Shown one piece after another: positions 1 to 6,140 of a stretch of DNA of 6,820 nt. The position numbers and the translations under genes are program-made. Positions within the stretch are counted from its first letter, which is position 1. Each line of letters opens with the position of its first letter. The notes beneath the pieces were generated by a model. It was not told the DNA's origin. It saw nothing but the letters and a program-made list of their open reading frames with translations, and ran no database searches. The DNA comes from an uncultured Halomicronema sp. (GTDB lineage: Bacteria; Cyanobacteriota; Cyanobacteriia; Phormidesmidales; Phormidesmidaceae): positions 1 through 6,820 of the forward strand of contig CALCPB010000415.1 in NCBI GenBank assembly GCA_937897665.1. The letters run 5' to 3'.

Positions 1-86
1 CTCCGACGGCTTGAACCCACCCCATCAGCCCCTCCCAGGAGGGGATTTGGCCCTCAAACTACCCGCAGATCCCTTGTCAGTCTTAT

Positions 87-114
87 CCCGAACTCAGGTT
101 AACCTAACTTCGGG
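87..114. repeat. 28-base centred inverted repeat (operator-like dyad)
   Basis: The outer arms are CCCGAA (87-92) and TTCGGG (109-114). They flank a perfect 10-base palindrome, AGGTTAACCT (96-105), with three-base gaps on each side. All three elements share the same centre, between bases 100 and 101; counting the extra T94/A107 pair, 24 of 28 positions are symmetric. No T-run follows, so it does not look like an intrinsic terminator. It could be an operator for a dimeric regulator or a structured RNA element. The sequence shows the symmetry directly; a regulatory role is inference. Confidence 0.55.
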
Positions 115-165
115 CGCAGGCTGCCCTGATTAGATCTCAGCTTGCGATCGCACCACGCCGTTTGA

Positions 166-184
166 GAGGAGATCCTGTCTCCTC
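166..184. repeat. Perfect 7-bp hairpin
   Basis: GAGGAGA (166-172) and TCTCCTC (178-184) pair perfectly around the five-base loop TCCTG. There is no T-tract after it on the plus strand and no A-tract before it, so a rho-independent terminator in either direction is not well supported. It may be part of an mRNA leader, the end of an upstream transcript, or a protein-binding dyad. Confidence 0.45.
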
Positions 185-419
185 CGTGAATCATTTGGCG
201 GTCTGTAGGCAGCGATCGCCCTCAGGAATAAAGGGGCCAAAATCCTTAATCATTGCTGTGAATTTCATCCCGGTACAAAGCTCGATGATGCTTACGCCAG
301 ATTGCGATATGTTGCAATTCTTAAAGCTATGACTAGGTTCTACCGCCCTACAGTTGATAGACTGTGTGACAGTTGTTTTAGTCATCGTCAGTTAGCGAAA
401 ACGCTTTCCCGACAGTTCT

Positions 420-449
420 TTGGGGAAAGTATAAGCATTTATCTATACT
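420..449 (+). promoter_or_regulatory. Candidate acsF promoter
   Basis: TATACT (444-449) is a near-consensus -10 hexamer. TTGGGG (420-425) lies 18 bases upstream and matches only the TTG of a -35 box. Transcription would start near 456 and give a leader of about 50 bases before the acsF ATG. The same TATACT hexamer occurs on the minus strand (AGTATA at 428-433), so -10-like boxes face both ways with a 10-base gap. This is a pattern match only. Confidence 0.5.
428..449. repeat. AGTATA-N10-TATACT inverted repeat
   Basis: AGTATA (428-433) and TATACT (444-449) are perfect six-base inverted arms with centres 16 bases apart. The right arm coincides with the proposed acsF -10 box. This could be a dimeric regulator site covering the promoter, a pair of divergent -10 boxes, or chance in an AT-rich stretch. 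It does not fit the NtcA pattern GTA-N8-TAC. Confidence 0.4.
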
Positions 450-506
450 GACTGACTGCTGTGAAATTGTTGTCGGTTTTGGCACCGAGCTTGTATCAGA
501 GGACTC

Positions 507-1583
507 ATGGTAGATTCCCTTAAAAAGCCTGAATTAACAGAAGCCCGTCCTGGGGTAAAAGCGCCCGCTAAGGATACTCTCCTGACCCCCCGTTTTTATA
601 CGACTGACTTTGACAAGATGGCCGCGATGGACATCGCCGTCAACGAAGAAGAGATGCAAGCGATCCTGGAAGAACTGCGGGCGGACTACAACCGCCATCA
701 CTTCATTCGGGGTGAAGAATTCGATCAGTCCTGGGAAGATCTGGACGAAAAGACTCGCAAACTCCTCGTTGAGTTTTTAGAGCGCTCCTGCACATCAGAA
801 TTCTCAGGATTTTTGCTCTACAAAGAGTTGGGCCGTCGCCTTAAGCATAAAAATCCTTTTATTGCCGAGTGCTTTACCCTGATATCGCGCGATGAAGCTC
901 GTCACGCTGGCTTTTTGAACAAGGCGATGTCGGACTTCAACTTGCAGTTGGATCTGGGCTTTTTGACCAAGAGTAAGAAGTACACCTTCTTTCAGCCTAA
1001 GTTCGTTCTGTATGCCACCTACCTGTCAGAAAAGATTGGCTACTGGCGCTATATCAAGATTTATCGTCATCTTGAGTCGCATCCTGAAAACCGCGTCTAT
1101 CCCATCTTTAAATTTTTTGAAAGCTGGTGCCAGGACGAAAACCGCCACGGTGATTTCTTCTCGGCTTTTCTGAAATCTCAACCCCAACTTTTGAATGATT
1201 GGAAAGCGCGTTTATGGTGTCGCTTTTTCCTGCTGTCGGTATTTGCGACCATGTACTTAAACGACTTGAAGGGAAAAGATTTCTATGCCACGCTTGGCCT
1301 CGATGCGCGCACCTACGACATTGACGTCATTCGGAACACAAATGAAAGCGCCGCTCGCGTTTTTCCCGTCATCCTGAATGTGGATCATCCTGAGTTCTTC
1401 AAGGCGCTCGATCAGGCCGTTGCCGCGAATGCCGAAATGGCTGTGCTTGGCCAACGCCAACAGCCCAAGCCGCTGAAGTTCCTCCGTCGCTTGCCCCACG
1501 TCGCTACCATTGGCTGGCAGCTGGCGCGGCTCTACTTTATGAAGCCGATTAACGCTGAGCAGATGCGCACGGTCGTCCGTTAA
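507..1583 (+). CDS. acsF: Aerobic Mg-protoporphyrin IX monomethyl ester oxidative cyclase
   Basis: This is the catalytic subunit of the oxygen-dependent cyclase (AcsF/ChlA/CHL27 family). The enzyme closes the isocyclic ring of chlorophyll, turning Mg-protoporphyrin IX monomethyl ester into divinyl protochlorophyllide at the membrane. The 358-residue length matches cyanobacterial homologues. Two carboxylate/histidine diiron motifs of the ferritin-like fold are visible: DEARH (residues 129-133, within [10 protein letters not shown]) and DENRH (210-214, within [11 protein letters not shown]). An upstream acidic helix, [20 protein letters not shown] (from 92), should supply another ligand. The family hallmarks [11 protein letters not shown] (26-36) and [13 protein letters not shown] (241-253) are present. 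The ATG is preceded by AGAGGA (498-503) only three bases away, a short but usable spacing; no other start would keep the conserved N terminus. The gene is monocistronic, with its own promoter region and a strong terminator. Cyanobacteria often carry two paralogues, one for oxic and one for micro-oxic growth; I cannot assign this copy to either. No partner gene such as ycf54 is in the window. Confidence 0.97.
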   Translation: MVDSLKKPELTEARPGVKAPAKDTLLTPRFYTTDFDKMAAMDIAVNEEEMQAILEELRADYNRHHFIRGEEFDQSWEDLDEKTRKLLVEFLERSCTSEFSGFLLYKELGRRLKHKNPFIAECFTLISRDEARHAGFLNKAMSDFNLQLDLGFLTKSKKYTFFQPKFVLYATYLSEKIGYWRYIKIYRHLESHPENRVYPIFKFFESWCQDENRHGDFFSAFLKSQPQLLNDWKARLWCRFFLLSVFATMYLNDLKGKDFYATLGLDARTYDIDVIRNTNESAARVFPVILNVDHPEFFKALDQAVAANAEMAVLGQRQQPKPLKFLRRLPHVATIGWQLARLYFMKPINAEQMRTVVR

Positions 1584-1605
1584 ATTCCTGAATCACTGCT
1601 CGAAT

Positions 1606-1636
1606 AAAAAGCCCCAGCCACAAACTGGGGCTTTTT
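1606..1636 (+). terminator. Intrinsic terminator of acsF
   Basis: AAAAAGCCCCAG (1606-1617) pairs perfectly with CTGGGGCTTTTT (1625-1636) around the seven-base loop CCACAAA. The GC-rich core followed by T5 begins 22 bases after the acsF stop codon. The A5 on the left arm would also give a T-run on the other strand, so it could act in both directions. Confidence 0.93.
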
Positions 1637-1746
1637 GCTGTATAAAAACCACAGCGATCGCGCTATGGTGTCATCGCTCTCAACCTTGACTGTTGAGCCT
1701 AGAGTCGTAACTGGCCTCGTTTCTTGATCACTTTAAAGCGCTCAGC

Positions 1747-2769
1747 ATGATGATTATTTGGTCGCTGGCCCCAGTAATGGGTCGTTGGCAGTGGCTAGCG
1801 ACGTCGCTTCTGTTAACTGTCGGGGCGCTGAGTTCGGCCCCAGCGGCGATGGCTCAAGCGGTTGTCCCCGTCAAGCCCAACACTTGTCAGCGGCATCCCA
1901 AACCTCCGCCCCAGGTTAAGCATTTGGCGACGAGCTGCGATCGCCCCTTGACAGTGGCTGAACCACTTTTGGCCGAACCACTGTTTGCGGCACTGCCCTT
2001 TGAAGAACCGCTCTCTGAGGAATTTTCCTTTGCGGAACCGGATTTTGATATGGCTGCCCGCTCTGCCTCGGCCCCCACTGTCACCGCTTCGACAGCTGTC
2101 TCTACGCCTATGCTGACCGCAGTGAGTCCCCCCCCTCTAGCGGTGGCTGAAAATCTCCCCGCCTCAGGTGAGCAAGCGGTAGCCGTCGATCCGGCGATTA
2201 TCGAAAGCAGCCCTGTTTTGCAGCGTTGGCTCGAAGAGGTGCCGGATGTCGCGATCGACATTCAGCATGACCCGGCCTTTCGCACCCGCGTGCGCCTGGG
2301 GTATGCCGAATTTCCCTCGGCGGATAATACTGGCGGCATATACATCGGCGTGCAGGATGTGTTTATCGGGCAGACGCCGCTCACCCTAAGTGCCGAATAT
2401 GCCATCAACAGGCGAGGCGATCGCCAGCTGATCGGGGCCGACGCGCAGTATTACTTGTTGCCGTTGGGTTGGTATGGCAATGTCGCCCCGGTGGTGGGCT
2501 ATCGCTCGATTGAAACTTCGACCTTTGACAGTGTTGGTGTGAATCTAGGTTTCCGCATCATCTTGGTGCCCTCGCGTGGCGGGGCGGCTGACCTAAGCTT
2601 TACCCAAAGTTGGGTGGCCCCCGGCACCGATCAAGAGGTGGGGTTGAGTACCTTTTCGGCGGGCTATGCCATTGCCGAGGATATTCGCATTGGCACCGAC
2701 ATTCAAACTCAAAATGCGGGCGATCGCCAAGAGAGCCGAGTTATCTTCCTGGTGGAATGGATGCCTTGA
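1747..2769 (+). CDS. Exported hypothetical protein, beta-rich C-terminal domain
   Basis: I do not recognise a named family. The 340-residue product starts with a Sec-type signal peptide: hydrophobic stretch at about 17-33, then APAAMAQA, with likely cleavage near residues 36-38. Residues 40-155 are low-complexity and Ala/Pro/Glu-rich, with a cluster of acidic 'xEPL/xEP' units (71-98), and look like a flexible linker. The C-terminal part (about 156-340) has alternating short hydrophobic strands rich in Gly, Tyr and Phe, e.g. RVRLGYAEF, GGIYIGVQDVFIG, LTLSAEYAI, ADAQYYLLPL, VGVNLGFRIILV, and ends in VIFLVEWMP. This resembles a small outer-membrane beta barrel or a periplasmic beta domain, but the C terminus is not the classical final Phe. 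Met11 (1777) is a possible alternative start giving a more compact signal peptide. Neither start has a clear Shine-Dalgarno. GATCGC codons (Asp-Arg) of HIP1 occur three times in frame. Confidence 0.82.
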   Translation: MMIIWSLAPVMGRWQWLATSLLLTVGALSSAPAAMAQAVVPVKPNTCQRHPKPPPQVKHLATSCDRPLTVAEPLLAEPLFAALPFEEPLSEEFSFAEPDFDMAARSASAPTVTASTAVSTPMLTAVSPPPLAVAENLPASGEQAVAVDPAIIESSPVLQRWLEEVPDVAIDIQHDPAFRTRVRLGYAEFPSADNTGGIYIGVQDVFIGQTPLTLSAEYAINRRGDRQLIGADAQYYLLPLGWYGNVAPVVGYRSIETSTFDSVGVNLGFRIILVPSRGGAADLSFTQSWVAPGTDQEVGLSTFSAGYAIAEDIRIGTDIQTQNAGDRQESRVIFLVEWMP

Positions 2770-2833
2770 GAAGCCTCCTCTAACGCCTAGAGGCTGGCTA
2801 GCTGGAGTTGGTAAACAAAACCTGGGACAACGT

Positions 2834-3283
2834 TCACAGCCGTTTGTCCATAAACTGGCTGGCCCGAGCCTGATAGCCCAGTCGCCCATAGAGCGATCGC
2901 GCCGGTTCGTTGTCGTCCATCACTTCTAAATGGAGGGTGTTGATCCCCAGCTGACGGCAGGTTGATTCTACAAAGGCGAAGGTCTGTGTGCCAATGCCTT
3001 GGCTGCGAAACGGTGCCCGCAGATAGATTTCATCTAAAATCGCATCGCGTCCCTGGTATTCCAAACTGTAGCCAAATGTGAGAGCGACATAACCAATCGT
3101 ATTGCTGTCCTGCAAAATCATCCAGATGCGGCCATAGCGTTCATTTTCGATGAGATCTAACAGCGCTTTTTGGGCCTTGTCGGGTTCAAATTGATGGCCA
3201 TCTAACTCGTAAAACTCTTCTGAAAGCTGCATCAAGAGGCTTAAATCCTGCTTTTGAGCCAGCGAGTATTGAATATTTGTCAT
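2834..3283 (-). CDS. GNAT-family N-acetyltransferase
   Basis: A 149-residue GCN5-related acetyltransferase that should transfer acetyl from acetyl-CoA to an amine; the substrate is unknown. Motif A is clear at residues 83-106: strand ILDEIYL, then the pyrophosphate-binding turn R93-S-Q-G-I-G-T, then a helix. The C-terminal motif with strand LHLEVMDDNEPARSLYGRLGY (from 117) has the typical N-x-x-A-R-x-L-Y-x-x-L-G-Y/F signature. The frame is open further upstream to an ATG at 3388, but I chose 3283: the product then begins right at the GNAT fold, matches the family's usual length of about 150, and has GGAGAA (3301-3296) 12 bases ahead. An ATG at 3322 has no ribosome binding site. It faces the preceding exported-protein gene, with 64 bases between stop codons and only a weak hairpin there (AGCCTC 2772-2777 with GAGGCT 2790-2795, no T-run). 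Confidence 0.9.
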   Translation of the reverse strand: MTNIQYSLAQKQDLSLLMQLSEEFYELDGHQFEPDKAQKALLDLIENERYGRIWMILQDSNTIGYVALTFGYSLEYQGRDAILDEIYLRAPFRSQGIGTQTFAFVESTCRQLGINTLHLEVMDDNEPARSLYGRLGYQARASQFMDKRL

Positions 3284-3626
3284 GTTGCTATCGTGTTCTC
3301 CAAACTTTTCACCAGTCGCCATGATTGAGGTGGCTGTTCTATTGTCCTCGGCGAGGCAGTTAGCGAGAAAGTGGGCAGGCAAACTCAACGGCCAAAGGTA
3401 CTTCCCGTTAGGCCGTCAGGGCTCTTGGGCATGGCTATTGAGCCGATAGTTGAGGGATATTGAGCACCGTTTTCCGGTGATTGCAGCAAGCTGGCATCAA
3501 AAAGACTCAGCTTCTTTTAAGGTGAGTTGCCGATAAAATACAGCGTGGGATGGTGGTTGTATCAGACATTCATCAATGGATGGTTGAGCATCTCTGGTTT
3601 TTAAGCTTTAGCGGGACTGACATCGG
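3284..3626. other. Spacer between divergent genes
   Basis: This 343-base region separates the minus-strand acetyltransferase from the plus-strand gene starting at 3627 and must hold both promoters. No further gene is supported. Visible elements are a six-base dyad ACGGCC (3388-3393) with GGCCGT (3411-3416), three TTGAG repeats (3438-3464), a small hairpin CACCG-TTTTC-CGGTG (3465-3479), and a possible -10 box TAAAAT (3534-3539) in the string CGATAAAAT. No good -35 accompanies that box. Confidence 0.45.
3436..3465 (+). repeat. Phased TTGAG direct repeats
   Basis: TATTGAGC occurs at 3436-3443 and again at 3458-3465, exactly 22 bases apart, with a weaker copy TAGTTGAG (3447-3454) between. The TTGAG cores start at 3438, 3450 and 3460, roughly one helical turn apart. 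TTGAGC appears once more at 3584-3589. Same-face direct repeats upstream of a gene can be regulator sites, but I recognise no known motif and short repeats can occur by chance. Confidence 0.3.
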
Positions 3627-4163
3627 ATGAACCCAATGACTCGCAGCGATCGCCATCATCTGCTCAAAAATTTGATGTGGGTGGGGTTGCTCTGCCTCAG
3701 CTTAGTGACGACCCAGCTCGTCTCGATGCGGCCCGCCCCTGCCGAAACTTCGGTCTCCAACTATGACCTGGCCCAAGCGGCCACGTTTAACCAGGTCACT
3801 ACGTATCCGCTGACGTTGTTGCCTTCTGCTCCCAGCTATCGCCCGCTCGGTGATTGGCTGGGGCGTCTGATTTTGCCGAGTGCAGCTGATTACGCCGCTG
3901 ATCCTGGTGATTGGGCTTGGATGGAAGTCTGGCATGCCCCTGAGGCCAGTCTCCTAGGCCAAACGGTGAAAGTGACCTGGCGCGAGTCGCTCACCCTTGA
4001 GCGATATGTGGCAGAGGTGACTCGCGACGTACAGTTCACCGAGAAGGCTGAAAAATTTGGGGCGGGAGGCAATATTGTGCCAACCCGCTTAAATGGACGT
4101 CAGGCAGTGGGGCCATTGCAGTCGTTAGCGGGGGCGCGGCCCCAAGATGATGTCACTGTCTAG
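3627..4163 (+). CDS. N-terminal fragment of exported CPBP-linked protein, ends at in-frame TAG
   Basis: A 178-residue product, probably the front end of a longer gene. It starts with a signal peptide or N-terminal anchor: basic residues RSDRHH, hydrophobic stretch at about 17-33, then RPAPAE with possible cleavage after Ala39. The mature part has motifs typical of a folded domain: GDWAWMEVWHAPEASLLGQT, VKVTWRESLTLERYVAEVT, and a conserved-looking RLNGRQAVGPLQSLAGARPQDDV just before the end. It stops at TAG (4161-4163), and the same frame runs on as an apparently uninterrupted domain, so this stop looks like a nonsense change, e.g. CAG to TAG. The ATG at 3627 has GGGA (3613-3616) ten bases upstream. 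If translated alone, it would release a truncated periplasmic protein. Confidence 0.7.
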   Translation: MNPMTRSDRHHLLKNLMWVGLLCLSLVTTQLVSMRPAPAETSVSNYDLAQAATFNQVTTYPLTLLPSAPSYRPLGDWLGRLILPSAADYAADPGDWAWMEVWHAPEASLLGQTVKVTWRESLTLERYVAEVTRDVQFTEKAEKFGAGGNIVPTRLNGRQAVGPLQSLAGARPQDDVTV

Positions 4164-4166
4164 CTG

Positions 4167-5726
4167 GTGGGCAACCCCACATGGCTGTCTCAAGGAGAGA
4201 CGTCGGTGGTCGAAATTGGCTTAGAGCCAGTACAGATCACGGGCCGAGAGTATGGCTTGGTCAGGCTTTTAGCGCCGGATACCCGTGTTGACGTGGCGCT
4301 GCCGACGGCTTGCCCCGGAGCGCCGCCTTGCCCAACGGAATATTTCAAGGTGCAGCATTTTGATGCCACCGCTGCCGATTTTACCGGCCCCATCGAGACG
4401 ATTCGGATACCTCAGCAGCCCAAGCTGAAGGGCGATCGCTTCTTTTCGAACATTCGGGATTTGATTGATGCACCGGCGGGCGCGGCGGGCTGGTACGTCT
4501 ACGGTGCGCGAGATGAGTCGGGCGTCTTTACGGTGCAGTCATTGCAGCCGCGCCAGCTGATGCAGCTGACGCCCGATCAGGTCATCTTGGGCGAAAAGCC
4601 GGGCCGCCATTACCTGGATCGCGATAATTGGCAAGATACGCCCGCTCGCAAAGGCCAGGTGCAGCGGGGTTTGGGCAGCCCGACAGCAGAGACTGAGGCC
4701 GCCGCGAGCACCAACTGGCAGGCCGGTGACAACGCTCTTGTCATCCATGTGTTTGGCGGCATCGGCGGCGATAATCAGGAACTGACCCCAGCGGGCACCG
4801 TCTCTGGCCACTTTGCCTACGGTCTGGCTCAAGTGGTGACAGAACCGATCGCCCAAGAGCTGCAGTTCAAAATTAACTACCAGCAAATTTATGCCCACAA
4901 CTCGGGGGGCATCATCTCGGGCACCCACGATTGGAGTTCCTATGCGGGCGATATGCAGCGCGGCTGGCTGGGCCAGCGCCCCTTTTCGGACATTGTAGTG
5001 AAGCTGGATTACTTCACCGAACCGTTGCAGCTGGGTGCCACTCGACTGTCTCTCTTTGAGCAGTTGCTGATACAGGCTCAGGTGATTGCGGCCCGCTATC
5101 GCACCGGCGACGGTACAGGGGTGGCGACAGTGACGCCTGCTACCTCCTGTGTCCAAGACTCTAGCCAGGCAATGTTTATTGCGATCGAGCAGATTCGTAC
5201 TCAGGCAGCCGCCGATCCCACACTCCAAACCTATATTCAAGATCATCCCAATGACCCCGAAGTGCAGAAAATTGACCAGTTCGCCACACTAGCGATGAAT
5301 CTGCATCAAGCTCTGAGCCCCTATGGTGTGATTCGCCGCGATTGGGAAAGTAATGCCGAAGAACTGGCGGGGGTGAATGCGCGGGGCAACCCATTAGCAA
5401 CTGATAGCGGTTTGGTAGCGGGCATTTTTAGCTGGCGCACCATGATGCCCCGCTGGGGCCAGGATGATATCGCCTACATTTTTTTGAAAAATGGGGCGGA
5501 TCTGTGGTTCCTGCGCCCCAATCAAATTGGCGGCTTTGACCCCACCATTGCCCCCATTCCTCCGACGGCTCTGTTTGGCTTGATTCCGGTGGTCTCGCGT
5601 GTGGCATTGCGAGCGGCCCGCAGCTTTGCTGTGCCCTGGTGGTCTACCTCGCTCTTGGTTTACAGTGGGCTGGCCCTACTGCTGATTGTCGCCGTAATCC
5701 CGGTCTACGGTCGCAAAAGCGGCTAA
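4167..5726 (+). CDS. Middle fragment: extracytoplasmic domain plus C-terminal membrane helix
   Basis: The open stretch encodes up to 519 residues from a GTG at 4167, directly after the TAG of 4161-4163 and in the same frame. That GTG has no ribosome binding site. A better start is GTG 4206, with AAGGAG (4192-4197) eight bases ahead, giving 506 residues without a signal peptide. Numbered from 4167, visible motifs are ALVIHVFGGIGGDNQE (190-205), YAHNSGGIISGTHDWSSYAGD (from 242), a Cys pair at 49 and 55, SCVQDSSQAMF (327-337), and a C-terminal hydrophobic helix (about 494-514) followed by basic GRKSG. I do not recognise a catalytic signature. The domain would need the upstream piece's signal peptide to be exported, which argues that both belong to one protein. 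Proposed role: extracytoplasmic sensor or substrate-handling part of the CPBP protease encoded next; this is inference. Confidence 0.7.
   Translation: MGNPTWLSQGETSVVEIGLEPVQITGREYGLVRLLAPDTRVDVALPTACPGAPPCPTEYFKVQHFDATAADFTGPIETIRIPQQPKLKGDRFFSNIRDLIDAPAGAAGWYVYGARDESGVFTVQSLQPRQLMQLTPDQVILGEKPGRHYLDRDNWQDTPARKGQVQRGLGSPTAETEAAASTNWQAGDNALVIHVFGGIGGDNQELTPAGTVSGHFAYGLAQVVTEPIAQELQFKINYQQIYAHNSGGIISGTHDWSSYAGDMQRGWLGQRPFSDIVVKLDYFTEPLQLGATRLSLFEQLLIQAQVIAARYRTGDGTGVATVTPATSCVQDSSQAMFIAIEQIRTQAAADPTLQTYIQDHPNDPEVQKIDQFATLAMNLHQALSPYGVIRRDWESNAEELAGVNARGNPLATDSGLVAGIFSWRTMMPRWGQDDIAYIFLKNGADLWFLRPNQIGGFDPTIAPIPPTALFGLIPVVSRVALRAARSFAVPWWSTSLLVYSGLALLLIVAVIPVYGRKSG
4192..4208 (+). promoter_or_regulatory. 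Possible internal ribosome binding site and GTG restart
   Basis: AAGGAG (4192-4197) is followed after eight bases by GTG (4206-4208), in frame with both the preceding and following open stretches. It lies 29 bases past the TAG stop, a distance compatible with re-initiation. It could also be chance, because the bases encode Gln-Gly-Glu in the continuous frame. Confidence 0.35.
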
Positions 5727-5759
5727 TTAGAAAAGCCCCGCCTTGCGCTTGAACGGCCC

Positions 5760-6140
5760 GTGCGAGCTGTATTCAATCTGGTCAAGCTGTTGTTTGTGCC
5801 CGCCCTGCTAGAGGAGCTGATTTTTCGCGTAGGTCTGCTGCCCCATTTGACTGAAGGCGTGGCGACAGGCCCGTGGTTAGCTTGGGCGGCCCTCAGATTA
5901 GGCCTGTATGTGCTGGCCAATGTCGTCTTAAGTCAGCTCAGACCCCAGGCGGCAGCGGCTTTGCGCGATCGCCGATTTTTGCTCATGGTGCTTTGGCTCG
6001 GGCTGGTGCTGACAACTCTGTATGGCCTGACGGGGTCGCTGTTTGCGGTCACGTTTGTACATTGGCTGACGGTGGTGGTCTGGCTCTATGGCTTTGGGGG
6101 GCTGGCCCGCCTGCGGGGGGAAGCGCCAACGGCAGCTTGA
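5760..6140 (+). CDS. CPBP (CAAX/Abi-like) intramembrane protease domain
   Basis: A very hydrophobic 126-residue piece with the core of a CPBP glutamic-type intramembrane protease. Motif 1, E18-E19-L-I-F-R23, sits in the first helix (LLFVPALLEELIFRVGLLPH). The last helix carries H101 in TGSLFAVTFVHWLTVVVWLYGFGG, matching motif 3 as I recall it from cyanobacterial members. At the expected second motif (Phe-x-x-x-His) I see YVLAN (50-54), so the catalytic-network His appears to be Asn. About four membrane helices are predicted. The only usable start is GTG 5760, with no Shine-Dalgarno, 33 bases after a TAA in the same frame; the residues between (LEKPRLALERPVRAVF) read as a normal cytoplasmic loop joining the preceding transmembrane helix. 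This fits a fused ancestor gene. At 126 residues it is short for a free-standing CPBP protease. It may be inactive or unexpressed. Confidence 0.72.
   Translation: MRAVFNLVKLLFVPALLEELIFRVGLLPHLTEGVATGPWLAWAALRLGLYVLANVVLSQLRPQAAAALRDRRFLLMVLWLGLVLTTLYGLTGSLFAVTFVHWLTVVVWLYGFGGLARLRGEAPTAA

Larger units (their letters stand above)
1..506. other. Non-coding upstream region of acsF with several dyads
   Basis: No gene in this 506-base stretch can be supported. It holds two HIP1 octamers (144-151 and 212-219), a small GC-rich hairpin near the left edge (CCCCTC 29-34 and GAGGGG 39-44, loop CCAG), a centred 28-base dyad (87-114), a perfect 7-base-pair hairpin (166-184), a short dyad AGCG-AAAA-CGCT (394-405), and a promoter-like region (420-449). 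A frame open from the left edge ends at the TAG of 131-133 and could be the tail of an upstream gene, but nothing in it is recognisable. The density of dyads suggests a regulatory spacer in front of acsF, possibly including the 3' end of an upstream transcript. Confidence 0.5.
3627..6140 (+). pseudogene. Possible single CPBP-family gene broken by two in-frame stops
   Basis: From the ATG at 3627 to the TGA at 6138-6140 is 838 codons in one frame, interrupted only at codon 179 (TAG, 4161-4163) and codon 700 (TAA, 5724-5726). No frameshift is needed anywhere. Domain order would be signal peptide, a large extracytoplasmic domain with an FGGIGG motif, a transmembrane helix, then the CPBP/CAAX protease core with EELIFR. 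My recollection is that cyanobacteria carry long proteins annotated as predicted Abi (CAAX) family proteases with this kind of layout; that is memory, not a search. The internal pieces lack convincing starts at their beginnings. Alternatives are a natural operon of two or three genes that happens to keep frame, programmed readthrough, or sequence error. The three pieces are also listed separately. Confidence 0.5.

Noticed and set aside
1..25. Possible minus-strand gene start (ATG at 25-23 after a GGAGGGG-like stretch)
   Set aside because: Only eight codons fall in the window, and the purine stretch is also one arm of the hairpin at 29-44, so there is nothing to confirm a gene.
191..385. Minus-strand frame of 64 codons upstream of acsF
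   Set aside because: No recognisable motif and no Shine-Dalgarno before its ATG; it overlaps the regulatory-looking spacer. It cannot be excluded as a small hypothetical gene but is not supported.
1686..1712. TTGACT as a -35 box for the gene at 1747
   Set aside because: The only -10-like hexamer at a plausible distance is GTAACT after 15 bases, which is too poor a match.
1887..2261. Minus-strand frame of 124 codons rich in Ser/Ala/Gly
   Set aside because: Shadow of the low-complexity linker of the exported protein; the repetitive composition mirrors the xEP units on the plus strand.
2772..2795. Hairpin AGCCTC/GAGGCT between the convergent genes as a terminator
   Set aside because: The stem is only six pairs with a 12-base loop and no T-run on either side.
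3284..3388. N-terminal extension of the acetyltransferase to an ATG at 3388
   Set aside because: The extra 35 residues have no GNAT similarity, and the start at 3283 has a GGAGAA site and gives the usual family length.
4539..5246. Minus-strand frame of 235 codons
   Set aside because: It lies entirely opposite the plus-strand FGGIGG-containing domain, has no family signature, and is explained by the GC-rich codon pattern of the real strand.
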